DNA of 64,000 nt from Jaenimonas drosophilae (taxonomy: Eukaryota > Euglenozoa > Kinetoplastea > Trypanosomatida > Trypanosomatidae), in NCBI GenBank assembly GCA_030849065.1, contig JASAON010001629.1, forward strand, positions 1-64,000. Direction: 5' to 3'. Shown piece after piece: positions 8,842 through 17,722 of the stretch (position 1 is its first letter; each line of letters starts with the position of its first letter). The position numbers and the translations under genes were made by a program. The notes under the pieces are model-generated. The model searched no databases. It had not been told where the DNA came from and worked only from the letters and a program-made list of their open reading frames with translations.

Positions 8842-11800
8842 ATGCGAGGCTACGCAAGGTTATTTGCTTTGTGTATCACTCTCTTAGCTATCTTAATTCC
8901 CCAGCAGGCAGCTGCAGCGTACCGATTATCAACAGGCGGCTGTTTTGGAGACGCACAATATACCCCTGCTCAGCTCATGGATCCTGTGCAGAATCGACGA
9001 GCATCATCATTTTTGCGTTCTGTTGGCTGCCCAGTAGCTGGATTGGGCGGCTTCGTGAGCGGCCGCCAGCTGTTCTGGAACAATGGAGAACCGATCTCCT
9101 GGTTCCCAAATTCGCTGAATGTGGACTCACCCGACTTTTCCGGGTTTATTGCTCTGCAGGACAATGGTTTGTGGAGTGCCAAGCCGTTCGATGACTACAG
9201 CCACACTGAATTTCTGTGTATGAATGGTACATATTCCGACAGCGTGAGCTCATCAATCAATTCCCCAGTAGTTCCCACACAAGAACCGCCTAGTACCAAT
9301 GTTCCGACGACAACGACGACAACGGTAACGACAGTAGAACCTACATCCTCACCCCAACCAACAACCTTCTCACTGGAACTGACCATCACGTTGATGCATA
9401 TGGCATTAAATATGTTGGGAAAGATTGATGTGGTGGAGTATACCGCCAATGCGTTGGTGCTCCCTTTATCTGCCGAGGTGAAGAGAAGCGTTCAACAGCT
9501 GCTCCAAGAGGGCGTCGTTATAAGGCTAGGCTTTGGACTGGGTTCGGTTCCTTCCAGTTATGCTGCGCTTCTTCAGTCAAAGACCAGCCGTACCGCATTA
9601 GAATTTGTTCTTCCGTGGGAAGTCCTCTCTGCTGATTCCAGTGCCGTCTTTCATATCTTTCTAGTGGTGCGTAAGTTCCACGATAGCGATTCAACGATCC
9701 CATCAATTTCCCCAGTGGTGACCACATGCACTATTCATGTCCACAGTTTCGTGGATGTGCTGGTCAATCTCAACGAAGATCTTATGCTTTGGGGCGAAGA
9801 CGAGCCACAGCAACTGGAGGACCCATCAAATCACAGTATTGGTCTGACCCTCTTTGGGGAACCTTCCACATTGGCTCCCTTCACTACCGATGTCTCTCCC
9901 ATTGCGTGGGAGAGCATAGATCTTTATTTAGTGAATCATGGTCGTCCGGGGGGACACTGCACAGCCTCCACTACCTCCATTTCATTTGCTATGGTGCATC
10001 ATCGGCTGTATTTATCAATTCCACAGTCACTCCCACTGCGGGTACATGCTGCACGAAAGTCCATGTGCGCTGTTGTTCGAGGGGAAAGGAGCGGAATAGT
10101 GGTGGCCATCCTCGGGCTCCAGTCATTTCAGGCCACTACAACACAAGCAGTTTGGAATGTAGAGGAGCTACTTCCAGTACGGATGTCTGGCATCACCTTT
10201 TTCTCGGTAGTTGCCGGGAGAGTTGGCGCCTTCCTGTCAAACTCCCCCAAATGCACCACCAACACCTCTGCAGCTGCACTTATCGTGGCAAGTTCGTCAG
10301 ATCGTCTCTCTCCATGGGCCTTTATCCGGGCAACGTCTGAGGTGGTTGGTGGGGCCGCGTATGTATGTCTTCGCACGCGAATTCTCTCGGTTCCTGTACG
10401 CGACGCCGATGGCATTCCAGCGCGCTTCACTCCCCCGACTATTTCTGCTTTAGAGGACGAGCCACAGACTGTTCCTGAGGTTCTCCTTTTGCGTGGTCTC
10501 CTAGGCAGCATCAACCTGGTGGAGTATGTGGAGCGCTCTCCTGAAGACATCAATGTGGAAGGCACAATTCATAATCTCGTCTCCGACTCCAGCCTTCGAC
10601 ACATCCGTTGTGTGGTGGTGGCCCCTGATGCCTCCACGGAAGAGAGGCAGAGTCAATGCGTTGAGCAAACTGACTCCATTGATACTTTTCCTCTCGTGAA
10701 GGGGATTGCTACGGTGGACCACCCGATCAACTTTACAGGCCACGGAATTTTCTGCCTAGGAGAACATTATGTTGGCATCACCTACACCTCAACACCCATT
10801 GCTGATTGGGTGAAGTCATTTGAATCTCACACTGTTGAAGCAACCGGCACTATAGCAGATGTGTTGCTAATGGGTGATCAACTTAGCGCAGTGTTGATGC
10901 AGATCCAGGGTCCGCTAGTCCCGTTTCTCAGCTTACGCCTCTCCACAGATGCGTGCCTCAGCGGCTACACCACATCACTGGAGAACTATACAAGCAACCA
11001 ACTCGTTGCAGTGCTGCCACATAACCTCGCAGGACCGTATCAGTTGTGCGTAGGCTTGCAGACGGCGCACGGAACTGCAGCGTTTGCACCATTGACCATT
11101 ACCACTCGCCTGATCTCTTACGCCCGAGCGTGGGAATTTTGGATTACTGCGAAGGACGAGGAAAGATGGCGTCCCTGTGGACCAACCGCGGTGTGTGAAG
11201 TTTCTCCAGAGCCAAGTTATGTGCGTCTGTGTAGCGTGTCTGGCGCCTTCGAGCAAGGACGTCGTATATGGCCGCGAAAGCTGGAGACGCAGCTCAACTA
11301 CCGAGGGGGGTTTCACGTCTTGGGGGTGAATCACCTCGTCTCAGCTGTGGTTCTTGACGGTGAGGTGTTTGCTCGCCTTGAGGATGTTTCCATGGAAATC
11401 ACTTGTGTCAAACACCTTCAATTGGAACTTAGTACCGATGGTGTTGTCTACGGCACACACGCCATCATGAGCCCTCTGAATCCCACTACATGGATTGATG
11501 CACCGTGGCAGTATCGTGGTGCAGTGGTGAGATTTGTGGATGCGGAACTTGAGTCGTGGAACGCATCACCTAATGCACACAGTGCCCCGTTGATGATCTC
11601 TCAATCTGGTACACAAGTTCTCATCGATGGCACACTCAATGTAATGAACCGTACCTCCACCGCATATGTCAGGCTATGCTACCGGATAAGGTCTCATGAT
11701 TGGAGATCCATTGATGGGGACGTGTTGACGCTATCTCCCTACGTAAGTGGATTGAGCGAAGTGAGGGTGGAGGCTCTGGGGGTTCCAGGTGCTCTGTCGG

Positions 11801-13179
11801 TTATTGATCTTTATGCCACACAGGTAACTCGTTGGAGGCTTGAGGGAATCTTTGACGCTAGCATGCATGCAGCGCTGTACTTTATTCCTGCTGCACAGAG
11901 CTGCATTTACACCACCGCGACAAACGCCGTGTTTCACGCACCAATCACTTACGAGGGATCCTCTTCAGCTGTCGTTGACATCGATGTTTCCCACATCGAC
12001 GTGCAATTGGAGGGGGAGGAATCGGCTCGACTTCGGGCCTGCTACTCGCTCTCTCCGGGAAGAGGGAAGCTCCTCCCCTTGGGTGCTGAGGAAGAGCAAG
12101 AGCGGGATATTGTGGTTCATGGCCTATCACTCAAGTCCATTAATTTACAGGCGAGCTGCCGTGTGGAGTGCCAGCCCCAGTCGTCAACAATTTCATTTTT
12201 TCTGTCACCGACGAGCTTGGGTGAGAATGATGCTCCCATTGCCCAGCTCATGCTGCTGGAGGGGGAGTACACAACGGACGCGCAGTGTGTGAGGTCAGCC
12301 CCACAATTTATCGCAGTGGTGCCGGTGCATCACCATCCACGATGGGGATTTCGTACCGTGGAGTTTCCACTCTCTGTGTTGCCAACGAGATGCCCGGCGC
12401 AGGTGCATTTCTGTGCGTCGGTCGATGACAGCGCAAACGCTTCCTTTAAGCCAATACAGGCGTACCTCAACTTTGGTGATGAGGGTCCCAGTGAGCTGTG
12501 TGCATCGCCGGTGGTGCTTTTACTTGCACACTACGTGCAGCAAGTCAACGCATACGAGACCGAAGATGAAACACCGCCCAATGCTCTTCGCTCCTTTATC
12601 GCCTCTCGCACTTCGGTTCCTGCCGAGTCCATTCGAATGATGTCGCTGCAGCCAAACACCATTGCCGTTGCAGTCAATCAACCAGGCGGCCTGCAGGAAG
12701 TCTATGATGTCATGGCCACACACACCCTTCCCTTACTGTCCACGCATGATGCCGACCTCAGCTTCTCAGCAGTCGAGGGCGTTGAATGGCCCAGCCTTCG
12801 CCCAGCAGCTGATTTCCCCATCATCTTGCTTAACAGCGGTGCTGAGTCCAAGTCAACCACGCCATGGACTACATGGCTCCTGCGTGCATCATGCCTTGCT
12901 GCAGTTGTTTCTTGTGTGATCATGGCAGCTGTGGCTGTTTGCCGACCTATGCCCTCCTTCACAGACCGCCTGGAGACATCACCGCAGGCACTTCGCCGTA
13001 CTCCGACCGCTGCAAGAAATTTCGTGATTGAGGGGAATTCACCGCCACCACGTGATCCCCAGGCAGCGCGCGACTACCTCGACGCAAAGGAGCGAATGGC
13101 TGCTCCTGCAGTCCTGTTCCACTCGCGATGGGAAGAGGAGGTGGAGCAATCCGGCACCTTACAACGAGCTGAGGAGTAG
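8842..13179 (+). CDS. Large type I membrane/surface protein with possible C-type-lectin-like N-terminal domain
   Basis: 1,445 residues from the ATG at 8842. An ATG at 8824 is also possible; the longer frame starts with GTG at 8761 inside the pyrimidine tract. The N-terminus is a clean signal peptide (MRGYARLF, a hydrophobic core, then QQAAAA). Residues about 25-130 contain W-N-N-G-E-P, W-F-P-N, a FSGFIALQDNGLW stretch and a final F-L-C, the pattern of the second half of a C-type lectin-like fold (tentative). A Thr-rich linker follows (TTTTTTVTTV near 150). About 1,150 residues of beta-rich ectodomain show no motif I recognise. One membrane span lies at about 1345-1366 (nt 12874-12939) and a 79-residue cytosolic tail ends it. 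The topology is signal, ectodomain, one span, short tail. It is probably on the surface, in the flagellar pocket or in the endosomal system; ligand unknown. Confidence 0.85.
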   Translation: MRGYARLFALCITLLAILIPQQAAAAYRLSTGGCFGDAQYTPAQLMDPVQNRRASSFLRSVGCPVAGLGGFVSGRQLFWNNGEPISWFPNSLNVDSPDFSGFIALQDNGLWSAKPFDDYSHTEFLCMNGTYSDSVSSSINSPVVPTQEPPSTNVPTTTTTTVTTVEPTSSPQPTTFSLELTITLMHMALNMLGKIDVVEYTANALVLPLSAEVKRSVQQLLQEGVVIRLGFGLGSVPSSYAALLQSKTSRTALEFVLPWEVLSADSSAVFHIFLVVRKFHDSDSTIPSISPVVTTCTIHVHSFVDVLVNLNEDLMLWGEDEPQQLEDPSNHSIGLTLFGEPSTLAPFTTDVSPIAWESIDLYLVNHGRPGGHCTASTTSISFAMVHHRLYLSIPQSLPLRVHAARKSMCAVVRGERSGIVVAILGLQSFQATTTQAVWNVEELLPVRMSGITFFSVVAGRVGAFLSNSPKCTTNTSAAALIVASSSDRLSPWAFIRATSEVVGGAAYVCLRTRILSVPVRDADGIPARFTPPTISALEDEPQTVPEVLLLRGLLGSINLVEYVERSPEDINVEGTIHNLVSDSSLRHIRCVVVAPDASTEERQSQCVEQTDSIDTFPLVKGIATVDHPINFTGHGIFCLGEHYVGITYTSTPIADWVKSFESHTVEATGTIADVLLMGDQLSAVLMQIQGPLVPFLSLRLSTDACLSGYTTSLENYTSNQLVAVLPHNLAGPYQLCVGLQTAHGTAAFAPLTITTRLISYARAWEFWITAKDEERWRPCGPTAVCEVSPEPSYVRLCSVSGAFEQGRRIWPRKLETQLNYRGGFHVLGVNHLVSAVVLDGEVFARLEDVSMEITCVKHLQLELSTDGVVYGTHAIMSPLNPTTWIDAPWQYRGAVVRFVDAELESWNASPNAHSAPLMISQSGTQVLIDGTLNVMNRTSTAYVRLCYRIRSHDWRSIDGDVLTLSPYVSGLSEVRVEALGVPGALSVIDLYATQVTRWRLEGIFDASMHAALYFIPAAQSCIYTTATNAVFHAPITYEGSSSAVVDIDVSHIDVQLEGEESARLRACYSLSPGRGKLLPLGAEEEQERDIVVHGLSLKSINLQASCRVECQPQSSTISFFLSPTSLGENDAPIAQLMLLEGEYTTDAQCVRSAPQFIAVVPVHHHPRWGFRTVEFPLSVLPTRCPAQVHFCASVDDSANASFKPIQAYLNFGDEGPSELCASPVVLLLAHYVQQVNAYETEDETPPNALRSFIASRTSVPAESIRMMSLQPNTIAVAVNQPGGLQEVYDVMATHTLPLLSTHDADLSFSAVEGVEWPSLRPAADFPIILLNSGAESKSTTPWTTWLLRASCLAAVVSCVIMAAVAVCRPMPSFTDRLETSPQALRRTPTAARNFVIEGNSPPPRDPQAARDYLDAKERMAAPAVLFHSRWEEEVEQSGTLQRAEE

Positions 13180-13475
13180 GTTGACCACCGTGGCGTACTT
13201 CATGAAAGTTGACTGCCCCTCTGCCTGGTTTACTCTACACGCCAACTTTGCTTGGACACCCACCTGCTCTTCGACGTTCTCCTGCCGCTCAGCATAGGCC
13301 TTTACTATGATGGCGCCAACGAATTCCTCGTATCACATGTACATCCACGATCACCTGCTGTGCTCAACTGAAAACATGTATTTTTAACAACGATTTGTGC
13401 TTTCCTACCTCACTCACCGTCCTCCTCCATATAGTATCTCACACAGTCTCAAACTCACCAACACCCGCTACAGCC

Positions 13476-14630
13476 ATGTCCAAGAACGGCGCTAAGGATG
13501 ATGAATGGGAAGACGTCGACAACGTCGAGGAAGAGGACGAAGAAGATGAGGACACCACCATCAACAACTCCGATGTGATGATGCGCTACAAGAAGGCTGC
13601 TGCGTGGTGTAACGAAACGCTGCAGGTGGTTATTGATGCGACCAAGCCTGGTGCCAAGGTATGCGACCTCTGCCGTCTAGGCGATGACACCATCGCAAAG
13701 AAGGTGAAGACGATGTTCAAGGGTGAGCTCAAGGGCCCCTCCTTCCCCACCTGCATCTCCGTCAACAACTGCGTGTGCCACAACAGCCCTGGCCAGGGTG
13801 AGGAGTCGACGCCCCAGGAGATCAAACTTGGAGATGTGGTCCATATCGACCTTGGCATCCAAATCGATGGCTACAACGCTCAGGTGGCCCATACCATTCA
13901 GGTCACTGAGAACGGAGAGCTTGGCTCGGATGAGAAGGCTGCTCGTGTGATCACTGCTGCGTACACCATCCTCAACACCGCCCTCCGCAAGATCCGCCCG
14001 GAATCTACTCTGTACGAGGTCACGGAGATTATTGAGAAGGCCGCCGCCCACTTTGAGGTGACCCCAGTGGAGGGTGTTCTCTCCCACATGCTCAAGCGTT
14101 ACATCATTGACAGCTTCCGCAGCATTCCCCAGCGTAAGGTCGCCGATCAGATGGTGCACGACTACGAGTTTGAGAAGGCTCAAGTGTGGACCCTAGACAT
14201 CGTCATGTCTTCCGGCAAGGGCAAGCTCAAGGAGCTTGACGCCCGCCCCAGCATCTACAAGGTGGCCCTTGACTCCAACTACACCATGAAGATGGAGAGC
14301 GCGAAGGAGCTCGAGAAGGAAATCGACGCCAAGTTCGCCACCTTCCCCTTCGCTATTCGTAATCTAGAGGGGAAGAAGGCTCGTTTGGGTTTGACGGAAA
14401 TGGTCCGCCATAACGCCGTGGTGCCATACCCAGCACTCTACGAACGCGAAGGAGAGGTAGTGGGCCACTTCAAGATCACTCTTCTCATCACCAACAAGAA
14501 GGTGGAGCCCATCACTGGCCTCAAGGTCCAGAAGGGATTCACTCCTGCCGCTTACACCGATGAGCTGCTTCTCGCCACGAACAAGCTCTCCCTCTCTCTG
14601 GAGGAGAAGAAGAAGAAGCCTGCAGCGTAG
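13476..14630 (+). CDS. EBP1/PA2G4-like protein (catalytically dead methionine-aminopeptidase fold)
   Basis: 384 residues from the ATG at 13476; the longer frame begins with TTG. A very acidic N-terminal 30 residues precede a type II methionine aminopeptidase fold: HIDLG-I-Q-I-D-G near 125-133, G-V-L-S-H-M-L-K near 200, Y-P-A-L-Y-E-R near 317, and a Lys-rich C-terminus. Metal ligands conserved in true MetAPs appear lost: where the second Asp is expected the sequence reads A-Q-V-A-H-T. This matches the EBP1/PA2G4 family, which binds ribosomes and RNA near the exit tunnel and does not cleave peptides. AG acceptors at 13433-13434 and 13445-13446 follow a pyrimidine tract. Confidence 0.88.
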   Translation: MSKNGAKDDEWEDVDNVEEEDEEDEDTTINNSDVMMRYKKAAAWCNETLQVVIDATKPGAKVCDLCRLGDDTIAKKVKTMFKGELKGPSFPTCISVNNCVCHNSPGQGEESTPQEIKLGDVVHIDLGIQIDGYNAQVAHTIQVTENGELGSDEKAARVITAAYTILNTALRKIRPESTLYEVTEIIEKAAAHFEVTPVEGVLSHMLKRYIIDSFRSIPQRKVADQMVHDYEFEKAQVWTLDIVMSSGKGKLKELDARPSIYKVALDSNYTMKMESAKELEKEIDAKFATFPFAIRNLEGKKARLGLTEMVRHNAVVPYPALYEREGEVVGHFKITLLITNKKVEPITGLKVQKGFTPAAYTDELLLATNKLSLSLEEKKKKPAA

Positions 14631-15468
14631 TTGGCATGTCGCCGGATGAGACTAGATGGTGCATTAGCGGATATGGATGTCAAACCGGCTTGGCACAGCG
14701 TGCTCGCCGGACACATGGAGACTATCCACCCAACTTTCTGCGCATCGCTATCTCTCCACACGAGTTAAGTACGCGGCCGATGGATTACATCGACTAGCAC
14801 TCCAGTTCATCTCCAGTGTGGAGTTGGCGCGTCCCTAAGAAAGAAGCGGGAGCGTTTTTCTTTTCATCTGTTTCGTTCTGTTATCTTTTTCTGTTGTTGC
14901 TGTTGAGAATTCCACCCATTGGCTTCCAGGGGGATCTGCTGTATCTACTCTCACTGCCCCTTCTAATGCTCAACCACATTCGTTGTGTTTTTCACTTGGG
15001 CAAGGAATGGATGCAGAGGCTCTCTCCACGGGGCCTACCGGCGAGGATCTGACACTGCATCGACTACCACTATAAACGACTACTAAGGTCCATTGTAAGA
15101 AACCAAGATAAACTACCACATGTGTTTCGCTCATCTCTTCTTCCATCTACCCCCCAAGGGCACATGCTGTGCAAGCGGGGGAGCAGATGCAGGGAGAGAG
15201 CAAGATACTGTTTTGAGAGGTTTCCCAAAGTTCTTGTTTCGTGAAACTATCTTTGCTTCTCTCTTCCCTTGCTCGCCATTTTTCTCTGAGTAGTTGCGAA
15301 ATCAGTGCGCTTCCTTGGCACACACGCACCGCCTCTTTTACTACTGTCGAAAAGCTTCTCACCACTAGTGCCCCTTGTTAACGCACGCACACCGGATCCT
15401 AAGCACATACGCACATACCCATCAGCTGTCGCTGCTCTGCTCTACTCGTCTTTTGTAGATCACTGTCA
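14631..15468 (+). other. Intergenic region (0.84 kb)
   Basis: UTR sequence with several T-rich tracts (14858-14910, 15430-15456). The last tract ends in AG at 15457-15458, about 10 nt before the next ATG. No gene or RNA motif is recognised. Confidence 0.5.
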
Positions 15469-16317
15469 ATGTCACCAGATGCTGTTCCCACGGAGAAGGA
15501 GCTTCTCCAGGTAACTTTAGGTAAGAAGCTCGGGGCTGGAACGTTTGGCTCGGTCTACGCTGGACTTCTCCCCAGTGGACGCTTCGTAGCAGTGAAGGTT
15601 CTAGAGCTGTCGGATGACGCTCCATCCAATACTGAGGTGGAGATTCACCGCAAATTGGTGCATCCTAACATCATTCGCTATCTCTTCAGTCGCATTGATT
15701 CGGATAGTACTCCCAAGAGCCTCTACGTGTATCTCGAGTTTGTCACGGGGGGTTCGGTGGCTTCTCTTATGAAGAGCTTGCCCAACGGGCGCCTGCCTCT
15801 ACCAGCAGTGAGGGTTTACTCTCGACAGATGTTCCAGGGTCTGGAGTACCTCCACAGCAACAAGGTAGCCCATCGTGATATTAAGGGTGATAACTTGCTC
15901 ATTTCTATGGACACCGGCACAGCCAAGCTGGCCGATTTCGACCAGGCCAAGATCATGAACACAGGCACCCTCCGAAAAGCCGCCACCGCGACGCTAGCTG
16001 GTACTCCTTATTGGATGGCACCCGAGGTGATCGCTGATGAGTCGGGCTACGATCCCTTCAAGGCCGATATCTGGTCAGCGGGATGCACCGTAGCGGAGAT
16101 GATCACTGGGCGGGCACCGTGGGTCCCCATGCCCAACATTATGCAGATCATGAATAAGCTGGCGCTGTCGAAGGGATGGCCGGATGCAGTGCCCAAGGAC
16201 GCAAAGGAACTAGGATCGGAGGATGCCCTCAATTTTCTGGAGCTCTGCTTCTGCAGAGACACCAGCAAGCGACCTACTGCGGCTGCCTTGCTAAAGCACC
16301 CGTTCTTGACGGTCTAA
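15469..16317 (+). CDS. STE11/MEKK-like protein kinase with DFD in place of DFG
   Basis: 282 residues, almost entirely kinase domain. Gly-rich loop G-A-G-T-F-G (22-27), catalytic Lys43, H-P-N-I-I-R at 65-70, the STE-type hinge E-F-V-T-G-G-S-V (90-97), AHRDIKGDN at 134-142, and G-T-P-Y-W-M-A-P-E (178-186). This combination is typical of STE11 (MAP3K) kinases. The metal-binding motif reads Asp-Phe-Asp (156-158). The essential first Asp is kept but the flexible Gly is replaced by Asp. No regulatory domain flanks the kinase. Substrates are unknown; it may feed a MAPK cascade (family inference). The ATG at 15469 follows an AG at 15457-15458. Confidence 0.88.
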   Translation: MSPDAVPTEKELLQVTLGKKLGAGTFGSVYAGLLPSGRFVAVKVLELSDDAPSNTEVEIHRKLVHPNIIRYLFSRIDSDSTPKSLYVYLEFVTGGSVASLMKSLPNGRLPLPAVRVYSRQMFQGLEYLHSNKVAHRDIKGDNLLISMDTGTAKLADFDQAKIMNTGTLRKAATATLAGTPYWMAPEVIADESGYDPFKADIWSAGCTVAEMITGRAPWVPMPNIMQIMNKLALSKGWPDAVPKDAKELGSEDALNFLELCFCRDTSKRPTAAALLKHPFLTV

Positions 16318-17722
16318 GAACTGTGCTGCGTGACAAACGCGACAGGGCTTCCGCGTATCGTGAGCGTCTACGAGTTTGGCGAAGTTAACGGTGGGTAACT
16401 TCCAGCTTCAGAACCATTAGGATGGTATGTCCCCCCTATTTCTCCCCTATAGGGCATCTTTTGGTATATATGTGATTTAGAGTTGGTCGGGTGCTTGCGT
16501 TGCCTCAAGCATCTTCTGCTCTCTCTCTTGTCGTGCGCAGAGGATGGATGTTCCCTCGCTGCGGAAAAAAAAAGAGACGGCGACAGACGAAGAGAAGAAC
16601 ACGTATGCGGACGAGGATGCTTTCTCTTACCGCCTCCAAACCTCCCTTGATAAGCGAAGAGCACGTTAGGGTCACAGGCCGGTGAATTCTAGTGTGCACT
16701 GGAGGATCGCGGCTTGCTTCCTCTTACTGTTTCTGCTGTAGACGCGTGTGTTGAGTTCAATGTGGGGCGAATGAGCCTTCGGTGAAAAAAAACCCAAACC
16801 AGGAAGTTGGAGTGTACTTGTTTTGTATATAGGGGGAAGGGGGACATGTGCATCTTCAGGGAGAAGAAAGGAGTGAATGTAACTTCTTTTTTTTGTTCTT
16901 TTCGGTAGTTGCTGTGCTCTACAAGCAGCCAATCCTTCCCATTCTCCAGACATCCTGAGTGGATTCTTCTCAGTATGCGTGGCGATTAAAACATTGTCGT
17001 CGTCTCAGCCGTGCATTGGCTTTCCATCGACGAGATCCAGTGATACATCCGGGGAACGTGGCTATGACGACGTGAGTGGATCCACGCAACCGACACCGAG
17101 GGCAGTAGGAAAGATGTGCAAGTCACGTACCCTATCGTGTGTGGAGTACGTAGTGCACCAATCTATACTCCAAGCCCTTCATTATTCATTCTTTGACCCG
17201 ATTCTGTATCGCATGAGAGGTTAGTTTGGTCATTGATGCATGTACTGCTGTACCACTCTTGGTGCTTCGTAGTTCTCCTGGACTGCCTTCCAAGACGCCC
17301 CCTAAGATGCTTTTCCCTTTTCTCTCTCTTTTCCGGCTGTTAGTTGGGATTGGACGACCGTCGAGTTGGCCCTCACTCTGCACGCTCGTAGGGATTCTTC
17401 CTCTCCTGTCTCCAGTCGTAGTGGGGACCGCGGTAACACACACACTCGGTTTTTTTGTTGCCCTTTTCATCTTTGATTTCGGCCTATTCATCACTGTGAG
17501 CGCATCCCCTCACCCTCCTCTGAGACAACCCGACAGCGGACACAGAGAGAGAGATAGAGAAACCCCACTTCAGATCATTTAGCCCTGGGGTAGCAGTCAC
17601 CGTTGCTCTGGCCTATTCTATCGATCTTCAATCTCTTCTGTTGATATCATACACGTAGGTCGTGATCGTTGATTGCGCAGAGAATACTCTTCATCTTTCT
17701 TTGACTACCATTCACAGACATC
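16318..17722 (+). other. Long intergenic region (1.4 kb)
   Basis: No credible coding frame in either strand (largest 118 residues, pyrimidine-tract translation). T/C-rich tracts near 17298-17340 and 17687-17703 are seen. The AG at 17716-17717 lies only 5 nt before the next ATG, so an earlier AG is perhaps used. No RNA gene is recognised. Confidence 0.45.

Noticed and set aside
14631..15468. Possible tRNA or snRNA in the intergenic gaps
   Set aside because: Scanned by eye for B-box-like GTTCRANNC with matching A-box and stems; none convincing here or in other gaps. tRNAscan-SE would be decisive.
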